64,000 nucleotides of DNA from Diplonema papillatum (GCA_030068145.1 JAPJBO010000471.1:1-64000), one strand, 5' to 3'; shown: positions 50,895 to 63,263, counted from the stretch's first letter. Program-made: numbers and translations. Notes: a model not told the origin generated them from the sequence alone.

Positions 50895-53406
50895 CTACTG
50901 GCGACGGCCAGCCTTGGCGCAGGCGGTTTGCACGACGGCGAGCATGGCGGAGAACTTCGGTGTTCCGAGACCCGTGGCGGCGTCCCAGCCCCTCGTCGCG
51001 TTCCAGCCGATGTTCGTGCCAATACCGACGGCGTTGGAGCCCTTCGTGACGTCTGTGAACATGGCAGGGTTCTGGTACATCAGCGGGTTCATGAACCCGA
51101 GAGGCTTCCCGCTGGCAGCCAGGCACACGCTGTTGAGCATCGACACGATGCCAGCGAACGCCGGGGTGCTGCACGAGGTTCCCGCGACTTGCATCGTGCT
51201 GTTGATTGCAATAACAATGAACTGCTCCGCCAGAGTGGACACATCCGGGGAGCCTCTGCCGTTCTTCGCGTACTCAGCGTTGGGGATGGGCGCCGTCTTG
51301 AAGTACTCTTCTATGGCGTCCTTCTGGTAGTCCTGAACGGGGAAGTTGTACGAGAAACCACCGCCGGATCCGAACTGCGTCGTGGCCTGCTCCTCTCCGT
51401 CCTTCCCGTTCACGAAGTAGGTTCCGCCGACGGAGACGCAGTGCGGGACCGAAGCCGGGAACGACGGAGACAGCTTCGGCTTGTTGAAGACCAACCCGCT
51501 GCCCCAGTCACCTGAGGAGATCATCACCGTGATGCCCATACCGGCCATTTTCTCGACGTCGGCCGCGAACCTCGTCATGATGGTAGTTTCGCAGAAGTCG
51601 ATCACTTGGGTACCGTAGCTGATGCTCAGGCTGTACGGGAACGTCGACTCGCCGGTCACGTTCGACCCGAACACACCCAAGTCAGCACAGAAGTCGAAGT
51701 TCGGGTATGAGTACACCCACGTCTCCGTCCGGTTGCCGATCGACATAATGTACTCAGTGTCGAGCATCGACTCGATACCGTCGGGTGCGCTGTTGTTCCC
51801 GATGTACTTCGTGACCGTGCACTGCGTCCCGTTGTCGTACTCTCGGCAGAACTCGGTCAGCTCGGAGGCCTCGACGTACTGCCCCTGGAACTGCGCGATG
51901 GCTTGGATGTTCCGCTGGGTTCCAGCCGGCATCGGGGTGATGCCGTACGTGGACCTGAACACGGTCGGCGTAACATTTGTGAGGGTAGGAGTGGTGAGGG
52001 TGGAAGCACTCTTCTGAACCTTCTTGTTGTTGTACGGCAGCGGGAACCCGTTGAATCCTGGTTGGTGTTGACATTGCCTGGTAAGCCCTCCTGGCCATTA
52101 AAGCAGATAACACTCTCTTTTTAGCGGTATTTGTGGATTAGAAGGGCGGTATTCTACAGTCTCCGGTTGACCGTAGAGGCTTGGGTATGGAATCCTGGTT
52201 GGTGTTGACATTGCCTGGTAAGCCCTCCTGGCCATTAAAGCAGATAACACTCTCTTTTTAGCGGTATTTGTGGATTAGAAGGTCGGTATTCTACAGTCTC
52301 CGGTTGACCGTAGAGGCTTGGGTATGGAATCCTGGTTGGTGTTGACATTGCCTGGTAAGCCCTCCTGGCCATAAAAGCAGATAACACTCTCTTTTTAGCG
52401 GTATTTGTGGATTAGAAGGGCGGTATTCTACAGTCTCCGGTTGACCGTAGAGGCTTGGGTATGGAATCCTGGTTGGTGTTGACATTGCCTGGTAAGCCCT
52501 CCTGACCATTAAAGCAAATAACACTCTCTTTTTAGCGGTATTTGTGGATTAGAAGGGCGGTATTCTACAGTCTCCGGTTGACCGTAGAGGCTTGGGTATG
52601 GAATCATGGTTAGTGTCGATATTAGGTGGTAGATTGAAAGGGGGCTCGTTAGACATTTGCACGAGTGCGGCGGGATCTTCAACAATCAGTGATGCATTGA
52701 AACGCGCCTGAACCGACTAGCGTGTCAGGCACATTAGCAATCCGTCCATTTCTTACCTGGCAATGCGGCTCTACTGAAGAAGGCTGCCTGAGACTTATGC
52801 GATACGAAGGGAGGCATTGCTGTTCCGGGATACGATATCACAATATGGCAAATGTCAAAAAGATCCGCTACATGAGCAGGGCCGCCTGAGAACTACTAAA
52901 GAAGGCACACCGGAGAACGTGTCGATGACGGCGGCGACGTCGGAGTCAACGTGGACACCGGAGGTCAAACGGATAATGCGGCCGAGGTCTGAGTGGCTGT
53001 AGCGCACGAACTTGCCGTGTGCCATGGCCTCAATCTGTTCAACGGTCGCAGCGGCGTGGATGTAGTCACCGTGGGGGTGCACTGCCTCGACGGCAGCACC
53101 GTGCGAGGCCAACCAGCTGAGAACCTTCTGCGTGTTCTCCTTCGGCGGGCGCACAAGGTCACCCATCTCTTCGTACGTAGGGTACTGCAGGTACCGCGAG
53201 CCCTGAGGGTTCGACACGTCGTTCACCAAAGCAGACAACTTCGCCTGGTTCGACCTCTTCATCCCGATGTGCACCTTGAACCTGTATCCCTTCGGCGCTT
53301 CCCCGTCTTCAACCGTCCATCCCTGGGGAATCGTCGCCGGCTTGTGAACCTGCGTCAGGCCCGCCGACGCTGCAACCAGCAGCGCTGCAAACGCAACACT
53401 TCGCAT
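50895..53406 (-). CDS. TPP1-like: TPP1-like S53 peptidase, copy 6 (two exons, divergent exon 2)
   Basis: Exon 1 53406-52911 and exon 2 52057-50895; intron 853 bp; 552 residues. Catalytic candidates: Glu261 and Asp265 (IESMLDTEY), Asp349 (SSGDWG), Ser460 (GTSCSTPAFAG). Exon 2 is among the most diverged in the array (LVFNKPKLSP, FIVIAINSTMQ), while exon 1 is nearly identical to the others. The intron carries four 137-bp repeats, each with another copy of the 3' splice-site region. An upstream in-frame ATG exists (53499), but MRSV at 53406 starts the signal peptide. Confidence 0.92.
52054..52605. repeat. Four 137-bp tandem repeats duplicating the 3' splice site of copy 6
   Basis: The exon-2 boundary sequence GAATCCTGGTTGGTGTTGAC recurs every 137 bp at about 52053, 52190, 52327 and 52464, with a diverged fifth (GAATCATGGTTAGTG) at 52601. 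On the coding strand each unit reads AACACCAACCAG then GATTCC, i.e. an acceptor plus the first bases of exon 2. Confidence 0.92.
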
Positions 53407-55212
53407 TGTGCGGTTCCTTTTTTCTGGTCTCTCCTGTGCCAGGCAAAGCGCTTGGAAACTGAAAAACGGGAGAGCCGAGGCGGCGGTCCTGGGGCTCAAT
53501 CCGCTTCCTCATCCGGTAGAGAGTCCTGCAACGCTGGTGGATTATGTCCAGCCATCGGTAATCCAAAAAGTGAGGGCAACCCTTAAACGTCAGTTTAGGT
53601 GATCCAAAAAAGTGAGGACAACCCTCTCGATGGCACCTCGGGTATCATGACTAGCTTCGGCGAACCGCAACTTCCCGATTCCGCAGACAGATCCCGTGTC
53701 ACTCCTAGCGAAGGGGCTGAGCTTTGTAGGGTAGGACATGCATACGACTTCGAGGTCGAGTCGCGCAAAAAGAGCCGTAGCGAAGACTGCGTCTGAGGAA
53801 GTACTGCACAAATACCGCCCTCTTATCTCGAAATCGTCCCTTCTCCACGCGCACACGGTCTTTGTCCTGTTACCAACCCGTGCGTCTTGCCTCAGTTTCT
53901 GCAGCAGTTTCTTATCAGGCGTGATTAGGTATGTTACCCGTTGAAGGACCCAAATGTGTAGTGTATCGTTCGGACGGATGACCTCGGATGACGAACTTCA
54001 TGGTCAACAGCAGAAGGACCTGGCTAAAGAATGGAAACCGATGAAGTGTCCTCTTTCCATTGTTGGAGACTGTGCTTATCCAAACAAACGTAATACTCTC
54101 CTCCTCGCCCGTCTCGCTGCTCCGTACTCGCTGCTCTTGTCCTTGCTGCCAGATTGATGGTGCGTAACGAACGTAGAAAGGTCATGCAGAGATTCTCGTG
54201 TGTATGCCACGAACTTCAAGCGAGGGGTAAAAATACGGTGTTTTTCTCGGGAGCGACGGGGTAATAACCTTTGTACAAGTGTTAGTTCTCGTCGGAATAG
54301 TATTAATCTTCTAAGATCTTCGATCTTATACGACAAAAATACTCGACGTAGCTGCTTCGACTCCGAATGAAAGGGGGGAAATATAGAGGTAAGGGGCAAA
54401 TACAATACAAACACAATCTGATTTGTTCTTCGCTTACACCACCGTGTGTTGTTTTCTCACTCAGGACTTTGACCTGTTGTGTTTGTGTGATTTGTCGTGT
54501 AGGGGTAGACCCGCATGACCTCACGTCCGTTCAACACGTGGTTCGGTAGTTACAGCACTTGGGATCCCTTCTGTTCTTTGTCGGGCAGCATCGTCGAGCA
54601 TTTCCTTTCAAGCTGGCGCTTATGTAAAATAACGTGTGTAAAAAAAAAGGAGAGGAATGAGAAGTCGTTCGTATTGCTGCGGACGGCGGGTGTCTCCCTG
54701 GTGGTGAGAGACACCTCTCGTCCCAGGCAAGCACGGGTTTGAGCCAGTCGACTCTACTCTCAGGTGGGCTCTTGGTCGGAAAAGAGAAACACTTGTTCGC
54801 TTTCGCGCCGCCATGCAAAAAGAGGCCACTGAAAAGCATCGCCGCAGATCCCTTGGATTCTATTCATAGATATCAGCTTCTACAAGAATTGGGCGGACTG
54901 ACTCATGCTGACTAACGAGCCGACTTCGCGGCTGTCCAAATGCCTTCAACGTCTGAACGGCTTCCCGGAAAACCCCTGAGCGAATAGCAGAGAACAAAGG
55001 TCTCGACGGGGTAGGCGATTGAGTGAAAAACGTTGGAATGTCTGGAACCAAGAGAGGAAGGTTGAAGGGCGTGTCGGTTTTGAAAACGCGGCAATGTACG
55101 CCGGGTATCATGCGCATTCAGAACTCGACGGGGGAGGCACCAGTGTCTCGCAGAAGCCGCATCACAGCAGAGCTACTACTAAGATCTGAGTCACTGGAGT
55201 GGGTGTGTTCGC
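53407..55212. other. Spacer between copies 6 and 7
   Basis: Partly TPP1-type spacer, with Rep-A at 54334-54649 and a Rep-C-like stretch at ~54675-54965. A direct repeat AATCCAAAAAGTGAGG/GATCCAAAAAAGTGAGG lies near 53560-53620. No gene recognised. Confidence 0.55.
54334..54649 (+). repeat. SINE-like repeat Rep-A, copy 4 (full length)
   Basis: Nearly identical to copy 3 at 49399-49714 except in the tail (TATGTAAAATAACGTGTGTA then A-rich). Confidence 0.85.
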
Positions 55213-58158
55213 CTACTGGGGGCGGCCAGCCTTAGCACAGGAGGTTCTCACGACGGTGAGCATGGCGGAGAAGTTCGGTGTTCCGAGACCCGTGGCGGCG
55301 TCCCAGCCCTTGATCGCTTCCCAACCGGCCTTCTCGTTCTCACCGATGGCATTGGTACCCTTCGTGACGTCCGTGAACATGGCAGGGTTCTGGTACATCA
55401 GCGGGTTCAAGAACCCGAGGGTCTTCCCGCTGGCAGCCAGGCACACGCTGTTAAGCAGCGTCACGATGCCTGCGAACGACGGAGAGCTGCACGAGGTTCC
55501 TCCGACTTGCTGCGTAGCGCCACCCGAAATGACTGTGAACTGCTCCGCCAGAGCAGACACATCCGGGGTGCCTCTGCCGTTCTTCGCGTACTCAGCGTTG
55601 GGGATGGTCACTGTCTTCAAGTACTCTGCAACACCATCCTTCTGGTAGTCCTGAACGGGGAAGTCGTACGAGAAACCACCGCCGGATCCGAACTGAGTCG
55701 TGGCCTGCTCCTCTCCGTTCTGCCCGTTCACGAAGAAAGTTCCACCCACAGCAACGCAGTGCGGGATCGAAGCCGGGAACGACGGAGACAGCTTCCCGCT
55801 GTTGCTGCCCTGTCGAGTCATACCGCCACTGCCGTCGTCACCAGAGGAGATCATCACCGTGATGCCCATACCTCCCATCTTCTCAATGTCAGCCGCGAGC
55901 CTCGTCGTGATGGCAGAGTCGCAGTAGTCAATCAACTGACTACCGTAGCTGACACTGATCGAGTACGGGAACGTCGACTCGCTGGTCACGTTCGACCCGA
56001 ACGCACCCAAGTCAGCACAGAAGTCGAAGTTCGGGTATGAGTACACCCACGTCTCCGTCCGGTTGCCGATCGACATAATGTACTCAGTGTCGAGCATCGA
56101 CTCGATACCGTCGGGTGCGCTGTTCTTTCCAATGTACTTGGTAATTGTGCACTGCGTCCCGTTGTTGTACTTCTGGCAGAACTCGTTCAGCTCAGAATCC
56201 TCGACGTACTCTCCCTGGAACTGCGCGATGGCTTGAATGTTGCGCTGGCTTCCCGCAGGCAACGAGGTGATGCCGTACGTGGACCTGAACGAGGCCGGCG
56301 TCACATCACCGAGGGCATCAACAGCGCTCTTCTGAACCTTCTTGTTGTACGGCAGCGGGAACCCGTTGAATCCTGGTTAATATTGTATAGAGATTGACTG
56401 GTGGTCTATCATCTGAAACAGTCAGTGATTTTTTTTGTGTGTTCAGAAAAGTACTTGGACCGAAAAAGGCGAAATGCCGTATGAGGGTTGATACAAAAAA
56501 TGTGTTTAGTACGAGACAACTTAGATACGAAATGTGAGAAACTATGAAACTCCTTGAAATGAAGCTTCTGAAACATTTCCAAATCTTAAACTCCAATGGA
56601 CCATGGGGATTTTGAGGGGGTTTGTACTTGGGGTACGAGAGCAGAGTACGGAAGCCGTTAACAAACGCAGACAACACTGTTGCTTGAATTGCCCCTATTG
56701 CCCCAAGTCGACCTACGCACCGGTGAGCAACAAGCGAGTTTCCAGCACACATCGCTACGAGAAACGGTCTTCTCGAGGTCTTAGCAAAAGGGGGAGCAGT
56801 TGGTCTTGGCCGTGTCTCCAGCTGCTTCCACAGTCGGTCCCGCAGGCTGTCGCGTAAGACATGATTCCGCTCGGAGGTGGTCTGCTCCATGGGTCGGAAT
56901 GCGGCTCCGTCCAGGTTGACGGACGTCGGTGGGCCATCGTTCCACGAGTGGCCACAGGGCTGCAGACCGTGCCTCACATTTCTTCGGTGGTGAGGCTTGA
57001 CACCCTAAGCCTCGCACACGTGTTCGACTCCTTCTACAGTGGAAAACCGGAGGCCAAAGAAGGTCGCCAACAACAACAGATGGACAAACATATGAACCAC
57101 CAAAGGTGTGGGTGGTGCTGCGTGCTGCCGCCAGCGATGAATGCACGGCGAGAGGACAGCAACGTTCAACCCCGTATCTTCACAACTCTGCTCCCGTGTG
57201 TGGTCCTTCACGCCCCCGATGGGGCACTGTATTGCACACGCCGGGGGGGTGGGTACGCACAACGGCAGAATCGCTGCAGCTGTGTATGCGTGCCAGTGGC
57301 GGTAATCGCCAGTTCAAGAGGAGTCCTCGTACCGAGATAATGCACGGCAAGAAATCTTCGTAAAGAAAGTGGAACTGTGGCGCTGTTTGCAAACAGTCAG
57401 AAAGTGCCCCACTTCGTTCAGTTCAAATCCCCTTCATGAGTCTGTACCACTCTACCATCGGTGGGCCCTAATTCGAAACGGGTACGCCTGTTCACTCCCA
57501 ATCTATTTGAAGCAATCACACTTCTACAAGTATAGTTTGGACTGACTCGAAGTTGGCTGTAGGCCGATCAAATGCCTTCAACGTCTGGCAGACACGCGTA
57601 TCGGGCGCGTATCAATACGTTACATGAGCAGGGCCGCCTGAGAACTACTAAAGAAGGCACACCGGAGAACGTGTCGATTACGGCGGCGACGTCGGAGTCA
57701 ACGTGGACACCGGAGGTCAAACGGATAATGCGGCCGAGGTCTGAGTGGCTGTAGCGCACGAACTTGCCGTGTGCCATGGCCTCAATCTGTTCAACGGTCG
57801 CAGCGGCGTGGATGTAGTCACCGTGGGGGTGCACTGCCTCGACGGCAGCACCGTGCGAGGCCAACCAGCTGAGAACCTTCTGCGTGTTCTCCTTCGGCGG
57901 GCGCACAAGGTCACCCATCTCCTCGTACGTAGGGTACTGCAGGTACCGCGAGCCCTGAGGGTTCGACACGTCGCTCACCATAGCAGACAACTTCGCCTGG
58001 TTCGACCTCTTCATCCCGATGTGCACCTTGAACCTGTATCCCTTCGGCACTTCCCCGTCTTCAACCGTCCATCCCTGGGGAATCGTCGCCGGCTTGTGAA
58101 CCTGCGTCAGGCCCGCCGACGCTGCAACCAGCAGCGCTGCAAACGCAACACTTCGCAT
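55213..58158 (-). CDS. TPP1-like: TPP1-like S53 peptidase, copy 7 (two exons)
   Basis: Exon 1 58158-57663 and exon 2 56372-55213; intron 1290 bp; 551 residues with Glu256, Asp260, Asp344 and Ser459 as in copy 2. Exon 2 belongs to the copy 2-5 type with a few changes (MTRQGSNSG, LNPLMYQNP). The intron is unlike those of copies 2-5: no minisatellite, but Rep-C at its upstream end (~57400-57610), as in copy 1. Confidence 0.93.
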
Positions 58159-58216
58159 TGTGTGTTTTCCTTTTCTGGTCTATCCTGTCCGGGCTAGCAG
58201 CGCTTGAACTCTAAAA

Positions 58217-58217
58217 A

Positions 58218-58271
<54 letters not shown>

Positions 58272-58334
58272 GACGAGATGGAGAGCAGGACAGTCGAGAG
58301 AAGAGAGAGAGCAGATCGAGAGAAAGATGAGAGT

Positions 58335-58401
<67 letters not shown>
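58217..58401. repeat. Two (GA)n microsatellites
   Basis: Long AG tracts at about 58218-58265 and 58336-58400, separated by a GA-rich interval. They lie ~60 bp above the start of copy 7 and could affect its promoter. Confidence 0.95.
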
Positions 58402-58600
58402 GAGTTAGAGTGCAGGGACCATCTCTCCGAGGAGTATCCGGTCGCCCCACTACTATCCCGTACTACTACGGCGGGCGCAAGTCGTTGCGCCGTGGGCGCG
58501 GAGCGAGCCGTGGCCCTGTCAAAGATGATTGTTGCACCGATGGTGGCGCAGCCGGGGGCGTTCTGACTGGCGGACGAGACCGCCTGGCAGGCGTGTGTTG
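58402..58600. repeat. Sequence shared with the insert at 47.9-48.3 kb
   Basis: GACGAGTTAGAGTGCAGGGA, CCATCTCTCCGAGGAGTATC and ACTACGGCGGGCGCAAGTCG follow a GA tract, as at 47.94 kb. This suggests a mobile or recombination-spread unit starting with the microsatellite. Confidence 0.6.
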
Positions 58601-59739
58601 ACACGTTGTTTCGTAGTAAGATGGCAAAAACTCAAAATAATCTAAGGCACAGCGAACTGGGTCCAATCTGCTGTGATGCTACGATTCATTACGGCTGATA
58701 CCTCCAAGCCAGAACTCCGAGACCGAAATATTTTGTATTCACATTTCCTGCACCATCATTAGCTTCGTTTCTCGTCGTCATTTCTCGTAGATAAAGAAGG
58801 CCCGAGACCCATGCCGGACAATGTCTGCCAAAGTCTAACTGACACGTTCCCTATTGAAGTATTCTAACTTCTACTTCTACACATAACAGAGACACATTGA
58901 AAAGCCGCAGGGAACCAAATTAGACGAGAACGGTCGTTGAGCATGGTTGTTCCCACGGACAAGAGCTATCGTCATTGAGCGAGGATTCCCGTTTCGTCTT
59001 CTGTGCATACTCACAACAGGTATTGTGGTATTTCTGTTGATGCCTTTCTGTGGCATGGACCCACCAGCTAGCTGTTGTCTGTGACGCAGCCTTGCCAGGC
59101 TGTGAGGCTGCCTCGCCAGCGTTCCCGCCGGAGACTGCCAGGAGAGGCTCAAAGAGCGAACCAAGAACGGTGATGGTGAGACATCAACCGAGACGGGCGA
59201 ACCCCCTCGGATTCGCTGGTTGGTGCTTCGCTGGTCGCTGCTTCACTTCCTCCATTGCCTGGTTCATAGTCACTCTTCTCTTCGGCCATATTCAGACTTG
59301 CTGGATCTAGTGTTGTTCTTCGAGCCATTTGGCCTTCCCATTGTACCGCCCCGTCCTCCGGCTCAGTTTTCGTACCTCCTGTTTCCTTGTTGCTGGTCGC
59401 TTTAGCTGAGTATTTTTCAGTCGAAAACACCCACGCGGACCCCAGGCCGAACCTACACGAAATCACACGGATTCCGTGTGAATCCATATAGGAGTATTTC
59501 TATTTCGTGTGAGTCGGTCGGAATGCAACGTATGTAAATCTACTTGAAAAAAGGCGTATTTTACTAGGTTACTACTGCACGGCGGACTCCCGGGAGTGAA
59601 TTTGTTTCTGCGTGTGTAACCCCTGTTTTGAGTGATTTAGCACAGCGCGCTGACATCCGACACTTTGATTGAGCCAATTCACCTACCCCCTGATCGAGCG
59701 TAATCGAGCGTCATATAGTGTAATCGTTTGGGTTAGAAT
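58601..59739. other. Spacer, nothing recognised
   Basis: No repeat partner or protein domain found. A short palindrome, CACACGGATTCCGTGTG, lies near 59465. Confidence 0.4.
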
Positions 59740-60459
59740 GCAAAGAATCTGTGGCGATAATCTGCATCGCCGACGGCGTGGTTATCTCTTCGCACGTGTT
59801 GTGTCACGCTTTCGCCTCTTTAGCTCGTCTTGATCGTCGCGCTCAGGCGCGCGTTTGGTGCTTCGCTTCTTCTTCGATTGCTCGTCGAGGTTCATCGGTT
59901 GCGCGTCGATTTCTGCTTCTTCTCGGCGCCTGGGCGATGATCGTGGCACATCGACGCGTCCTCTATTCAGCAGCAGGTAGAGTACTAGCTGAATTTCTCT
60001 CAGCGCGTCGTGCCAGTTGTTGCAAAGGCTGAGGCGGCGGATGAGCAAATTTTTCAAAATGGCTGACCCCTGGTGGTCAGGAATTGTCGACCATTGATGA
60101 ACGAACCTCACTGGCTTGAAATGCCAGTTTCTTGTTTTGTCGTTGACTGAAAGCCTGACAAAGCTAAGGTGTTCACTAGTGCTTTGCTCGAGCCGTATTC
60201 GTATCCCTAGGTACTTCACATCGCCTTCTGCTAGGGTGGTTTCTTTATAAATCATTTTGTACAGTGATGCTGGGGGTGGCGCGAAAGAAAGGTGCTGGAA
60301 AATACAAGCTCTGGGAGGCCTTTGGGCGGGTCGTTTTTCCATGATTGCGCAGGACTCTGATTTTGTCCTCACGGAGCTTGCCAGGGACGACAGGATAGTC
60401 TGGTACGACGACTGGGCCCTCGTCGGTGCCTGTCCGGACGCGCTTCGCGCTGTGCGCAA
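59740..60459 (-). pseudogene. Possible retroelement ORF2 3' remnant
   Basis: A 225-codon minus-strand frame. It contains GDVKYLGIRI, resembling the thumb motif that follows the RT active site, and ends in a Lys/Arg-rich tail (KRRKRDTTRAKR) similar to the tail at 62.2 kb (KHDTTRTRAKR). Beyond the stop, AATCTGTGGCGATAATCTGC resembles the 3' ends at 62.18 and 63.69 kb. The region expected between thumb and C terminus is mostly missing. Identification is tentative. Confidence 0.4.
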
Positions 60460-60839
60460 CCAGGTCCTGCAGCGTGCCCGTATGGTCTGTCCTCGAGCAA
60501 GGACGAGAAGTCTGTCCTCGAGCTGGGGAGTTTACGCTGACTTACGCACTTAGGCAGACCGAGGAGGGTTGACGGCGACCCCTGTGAATGCGCCGGGATC
60601 TGAGCCTAGGAGCTGGGTGTTGGCCGGAGGCTCTGGTAGAATCTCCTTTCCGGGACCCCACCTGGTTGTTCTGGGCCGATTGGCAACTTTCACCACAGGT
60701 TTCGAGAGGACCTGTGGTGTCCGTCGCAGCTGATAGAACCGGAAAGACGAGACGTTCGGACTGCGAATAGAACCCCGAAAAGTGGGGGCAGAAGGTCTTG
60801 GTAATCATCCTGCTGTGTTCTGAGAGCCGCCGCAACCGA
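60460..60839. other. Short spacer below copy 8
   Basis: No gene or repeat recognised. It does not match the 3' flanks of copies 2-5. Confidence 0.4.
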
Positions 60840-62002
60840 CTACGGGGATGACTGGCGGGCAGCCTTCGCACAGGCGGTTCTCACGACGGTGAGCATGGCG
60901 GAGAACTTCGGTGTTCCGAGACCCGTGGCGGCGTCCCAGCCCTTGATCGCTTCCCAACCGGCATTCGCGTTCTCACCGATGGCGTTGGTACCCTTCGTGA
61001 CGTCTGTGAACATGGCAGGGTTCGCGTACAGCAAAGGGTTCACGAACCCGAGGGTCTTCCCGCTGGCAGCCAGGCACACGCTGTTGAGCAGCGTCACGAT
61101 GCCTGCGAACGACGGAGAGCTGCACGAGGTTCCTCCGACGTGCTGCGTGGAGCCACCCGAAATGACTGTGAACTGCTCCGCCAGAGCAGACACATCCGGG
61201 GTGCCTCTGCCGTTCTTCGCGTACTCAGCGTTGGGGATGGTCACTGTCTTCAAGTACTCTGCAACACTATCCTGCTGGTAGTCCTGAACGGGGAAGTCGT
61301 ACGAGAAACCACCGCCGGATCCGAACTGAGTCGTGGCTTCTTCCTCACCGCTGCTCTTGTTCACGAAGAAGGTTCCGCCCACAGCAACGCAGTGCGGGAT
61401 CGAAGCCGGGAACGACGGAGACAGCTTCCCGTTGTTGCTGCCCAGTCGGGACATACCGCCACTGCCGTCGTCACCAGAGGAGATCATCACCGTGATGCCC
61501 ATACCTCCCATCTTCTCAATATCAGCCGCGAGCCTCGTTGTGATGGCAGAGTCGCAGTAGTCAATCAACTGAAAACCGTAGCTGATACTGATCGTGTACG
61601 GGTACGTCGACTCGCTGGTCACGTTCGACCCGAACGCACCCAAGTCAGCACAGAAGTCGAAGTTCGGGTATGAGTACACCCACGTCTCCGTCCGGTTGCC
61701 GATCGACATAATGTACTCAGTGTCGAGCATTGACTCCACACCGTCGGGTGCGCTGTTCTTCCCGATGTACTTTGTGATTGTGCACGTTGTCCCGTTGTCG
61801 TATTTCTTGCAGAACTCGGACAGCTCGGAGTCCTCGACGTACTCTCCCTGGAACTGCGCGATGGCTTGAATGTTGCGTTGGCTTCCCGCAGGCAACGAGG
61901 TGATGCCATACGTGGATCTGAACGAGGCCGGCGTCACATCACCGCGGGCAGCAACGCTCTTCTGAACCTTCTTGTTGTACGGCAGCGGGAACCCGTTGAA
62001 TC
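60840..62002 (-). CDS. TPP1-like: TPP1-like S53 peptidase, copy 8 (exon 2 only in window)
   Basis: Catalytic exon from 62002 (after ACTAACCAG) to the stop at 60840. It contains IESMLDTEY-type Glu/Asp (here VESMLDTEY), SSGDDG, GGTSCSSPSFAG and the calcium-site FTDVTKG. The C terminus AARQSSP pairs it with copy 1. No exon 1 is found in the remaining 2 kb, which is filled by repeats, so it should lie beyond the window across an enlarged intron, or be lost. Confidence 0.85.
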
Positions 62003-62143
62003 CTGGTTAGTGTTGATTGGAATGTGGCTGCAGCAGGGCATATCATAATTGTGGTGATACCTAAAATAGTTTCCAATGTTAAAAAACGCCACAGCTCCAT
62101 CCGACCACAGAAGTTGCTCTTGCGTTGGCAGCGTTGATAATAT

Positions 62144-62929
62144 TCAAGTAGTAGTAGTAGTTTGCATTTGATATGCTGCAACATTCTGTGACGATAGACT
62201 GCATCTCTTTGCACGCGTGCGTGTCGTGTCATGCTTCAGTCGCTTCTTGCACCGCCGCGTACTGTTTGTCTCCGGTGCGCGCTTCACATCCGTTCTGCAG
62301 TTTGACGACGAGCTCGAGGAATCACCAGATGATTCGGCACACTTCCTTTTCTCCCTCGCAGGTTGTTTCCGCGGCCGAGATCTCGACTCCTTAGCCTGCT
62401 CGTCTTCGCGGCTCCACTTCGGCTTCTTGCGGGCGCTCCCACCTGCTTGCTCGTCTTCGCGGCTCCACTTCGGCTTCGCGGCTCCACTTCGGCTTCTTGC
62501 GGGCGCTCCCACCTGCTTGCTTGTCTTCGCGTCCGCGCTTCCGCGGGGAGCAGGCGCCGTCTGTCCCTTTTGCACGTTCACCGTTCGGTTTGGTGGCGTC
62601 CGATCTGTTGGTTGTGGGCCCTGTGGCCGCGGCTTCGGTTCCGGCCCTTCGAGGCGCACGCGCCGCCCGTTGGTCGACAAGCCCTCGCTTTGCCGCTGGC
62701 CGTGCTCCGTGGTGCCCTCGCTTGCAGCACTGCCTGGTGCACGTACCGCATGCACGTATCGCACGTCGACAGCTCGTGAGTCAGGTACTTGTGATGCGAG
62801 TTCCTGCAACATGCCGTCACAGACTTGCAGACTAACGCGTACACCATACGCATACGGGTCGACCACCGATGTTTCTGTGAACAAACCAGCGTGCCCAAAG
62901 CAGGCGTTCGCCGTGAATGATAAAGCATG
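62144..62929 (-). mobile_element. Element 3: 3' part of a related retroelement with (CTA)n tail
   Basis: A minus-strand remnant. It contains ACCRNSHHK and STCDTC in one frame and CCKRGHH in the next, i.e. the Cys/His module of Elements 1 and 2 broken by a frameshift (62709-62812). A basic tail follows with repeats of WSREDEQA (an ~80-bp duplication). The 3' end is AAACTACTACTACTACTTG, a microsatellite-type LINE tail. The 5' end is cut by Rep-A at ~62930. Confidence 0.65.
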
Positions 62930-63263
62930 GAAATACTCGACGTAGCACTCCGAATGGAAGGGGGGAAATATAGAGGTAAGGGACAAATACAATACAAACA
63001 CAATCTGATTTGTTCTTCGCAGGGGGGAAATATAGAGGTAACAATACAATGTGTTCTTCGCTTACACCACCGTGTGTTGTTTTCTCACTCAGGATTTTTT
63101 GACCTGTTGTGTTAGTGTGATTTGTCGTGTAGGGGTAGACCCGCATGACCTCACGTCCGTTCAACACGTGGTTCGGTAGTTACAGCACTTGGGATCCCTT
63201 CTGTTCTTTGTCGGGCAGCATCGTCGAGCATTTCCTTTCAAGCTGGCGCTTATGTAAAATAAC
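62930..63263 (+). repeat. SINE-like repeat Rep-A, copy 5
   Basis: Full-length type with a small internal duplication (GGGGGGAAATATAGAGGTA twice) and a 10-bp deletion near the 5' end. Confidence 0.8.

Noticed and set aside
56318..56977. 219-codon minus frame in the intron of copy 7
   Set aside because: It begins in intron sequence, runs through the splice acceptor and shows no domain.
60257..60553. Plus-strand frame containing YDDWALVG, like an RT active site
   Set aside because: The related retroelement evidence (basic tail, 3' end box, KYLG) is on the opposite strand, and no other RT motif is in the plus frame.
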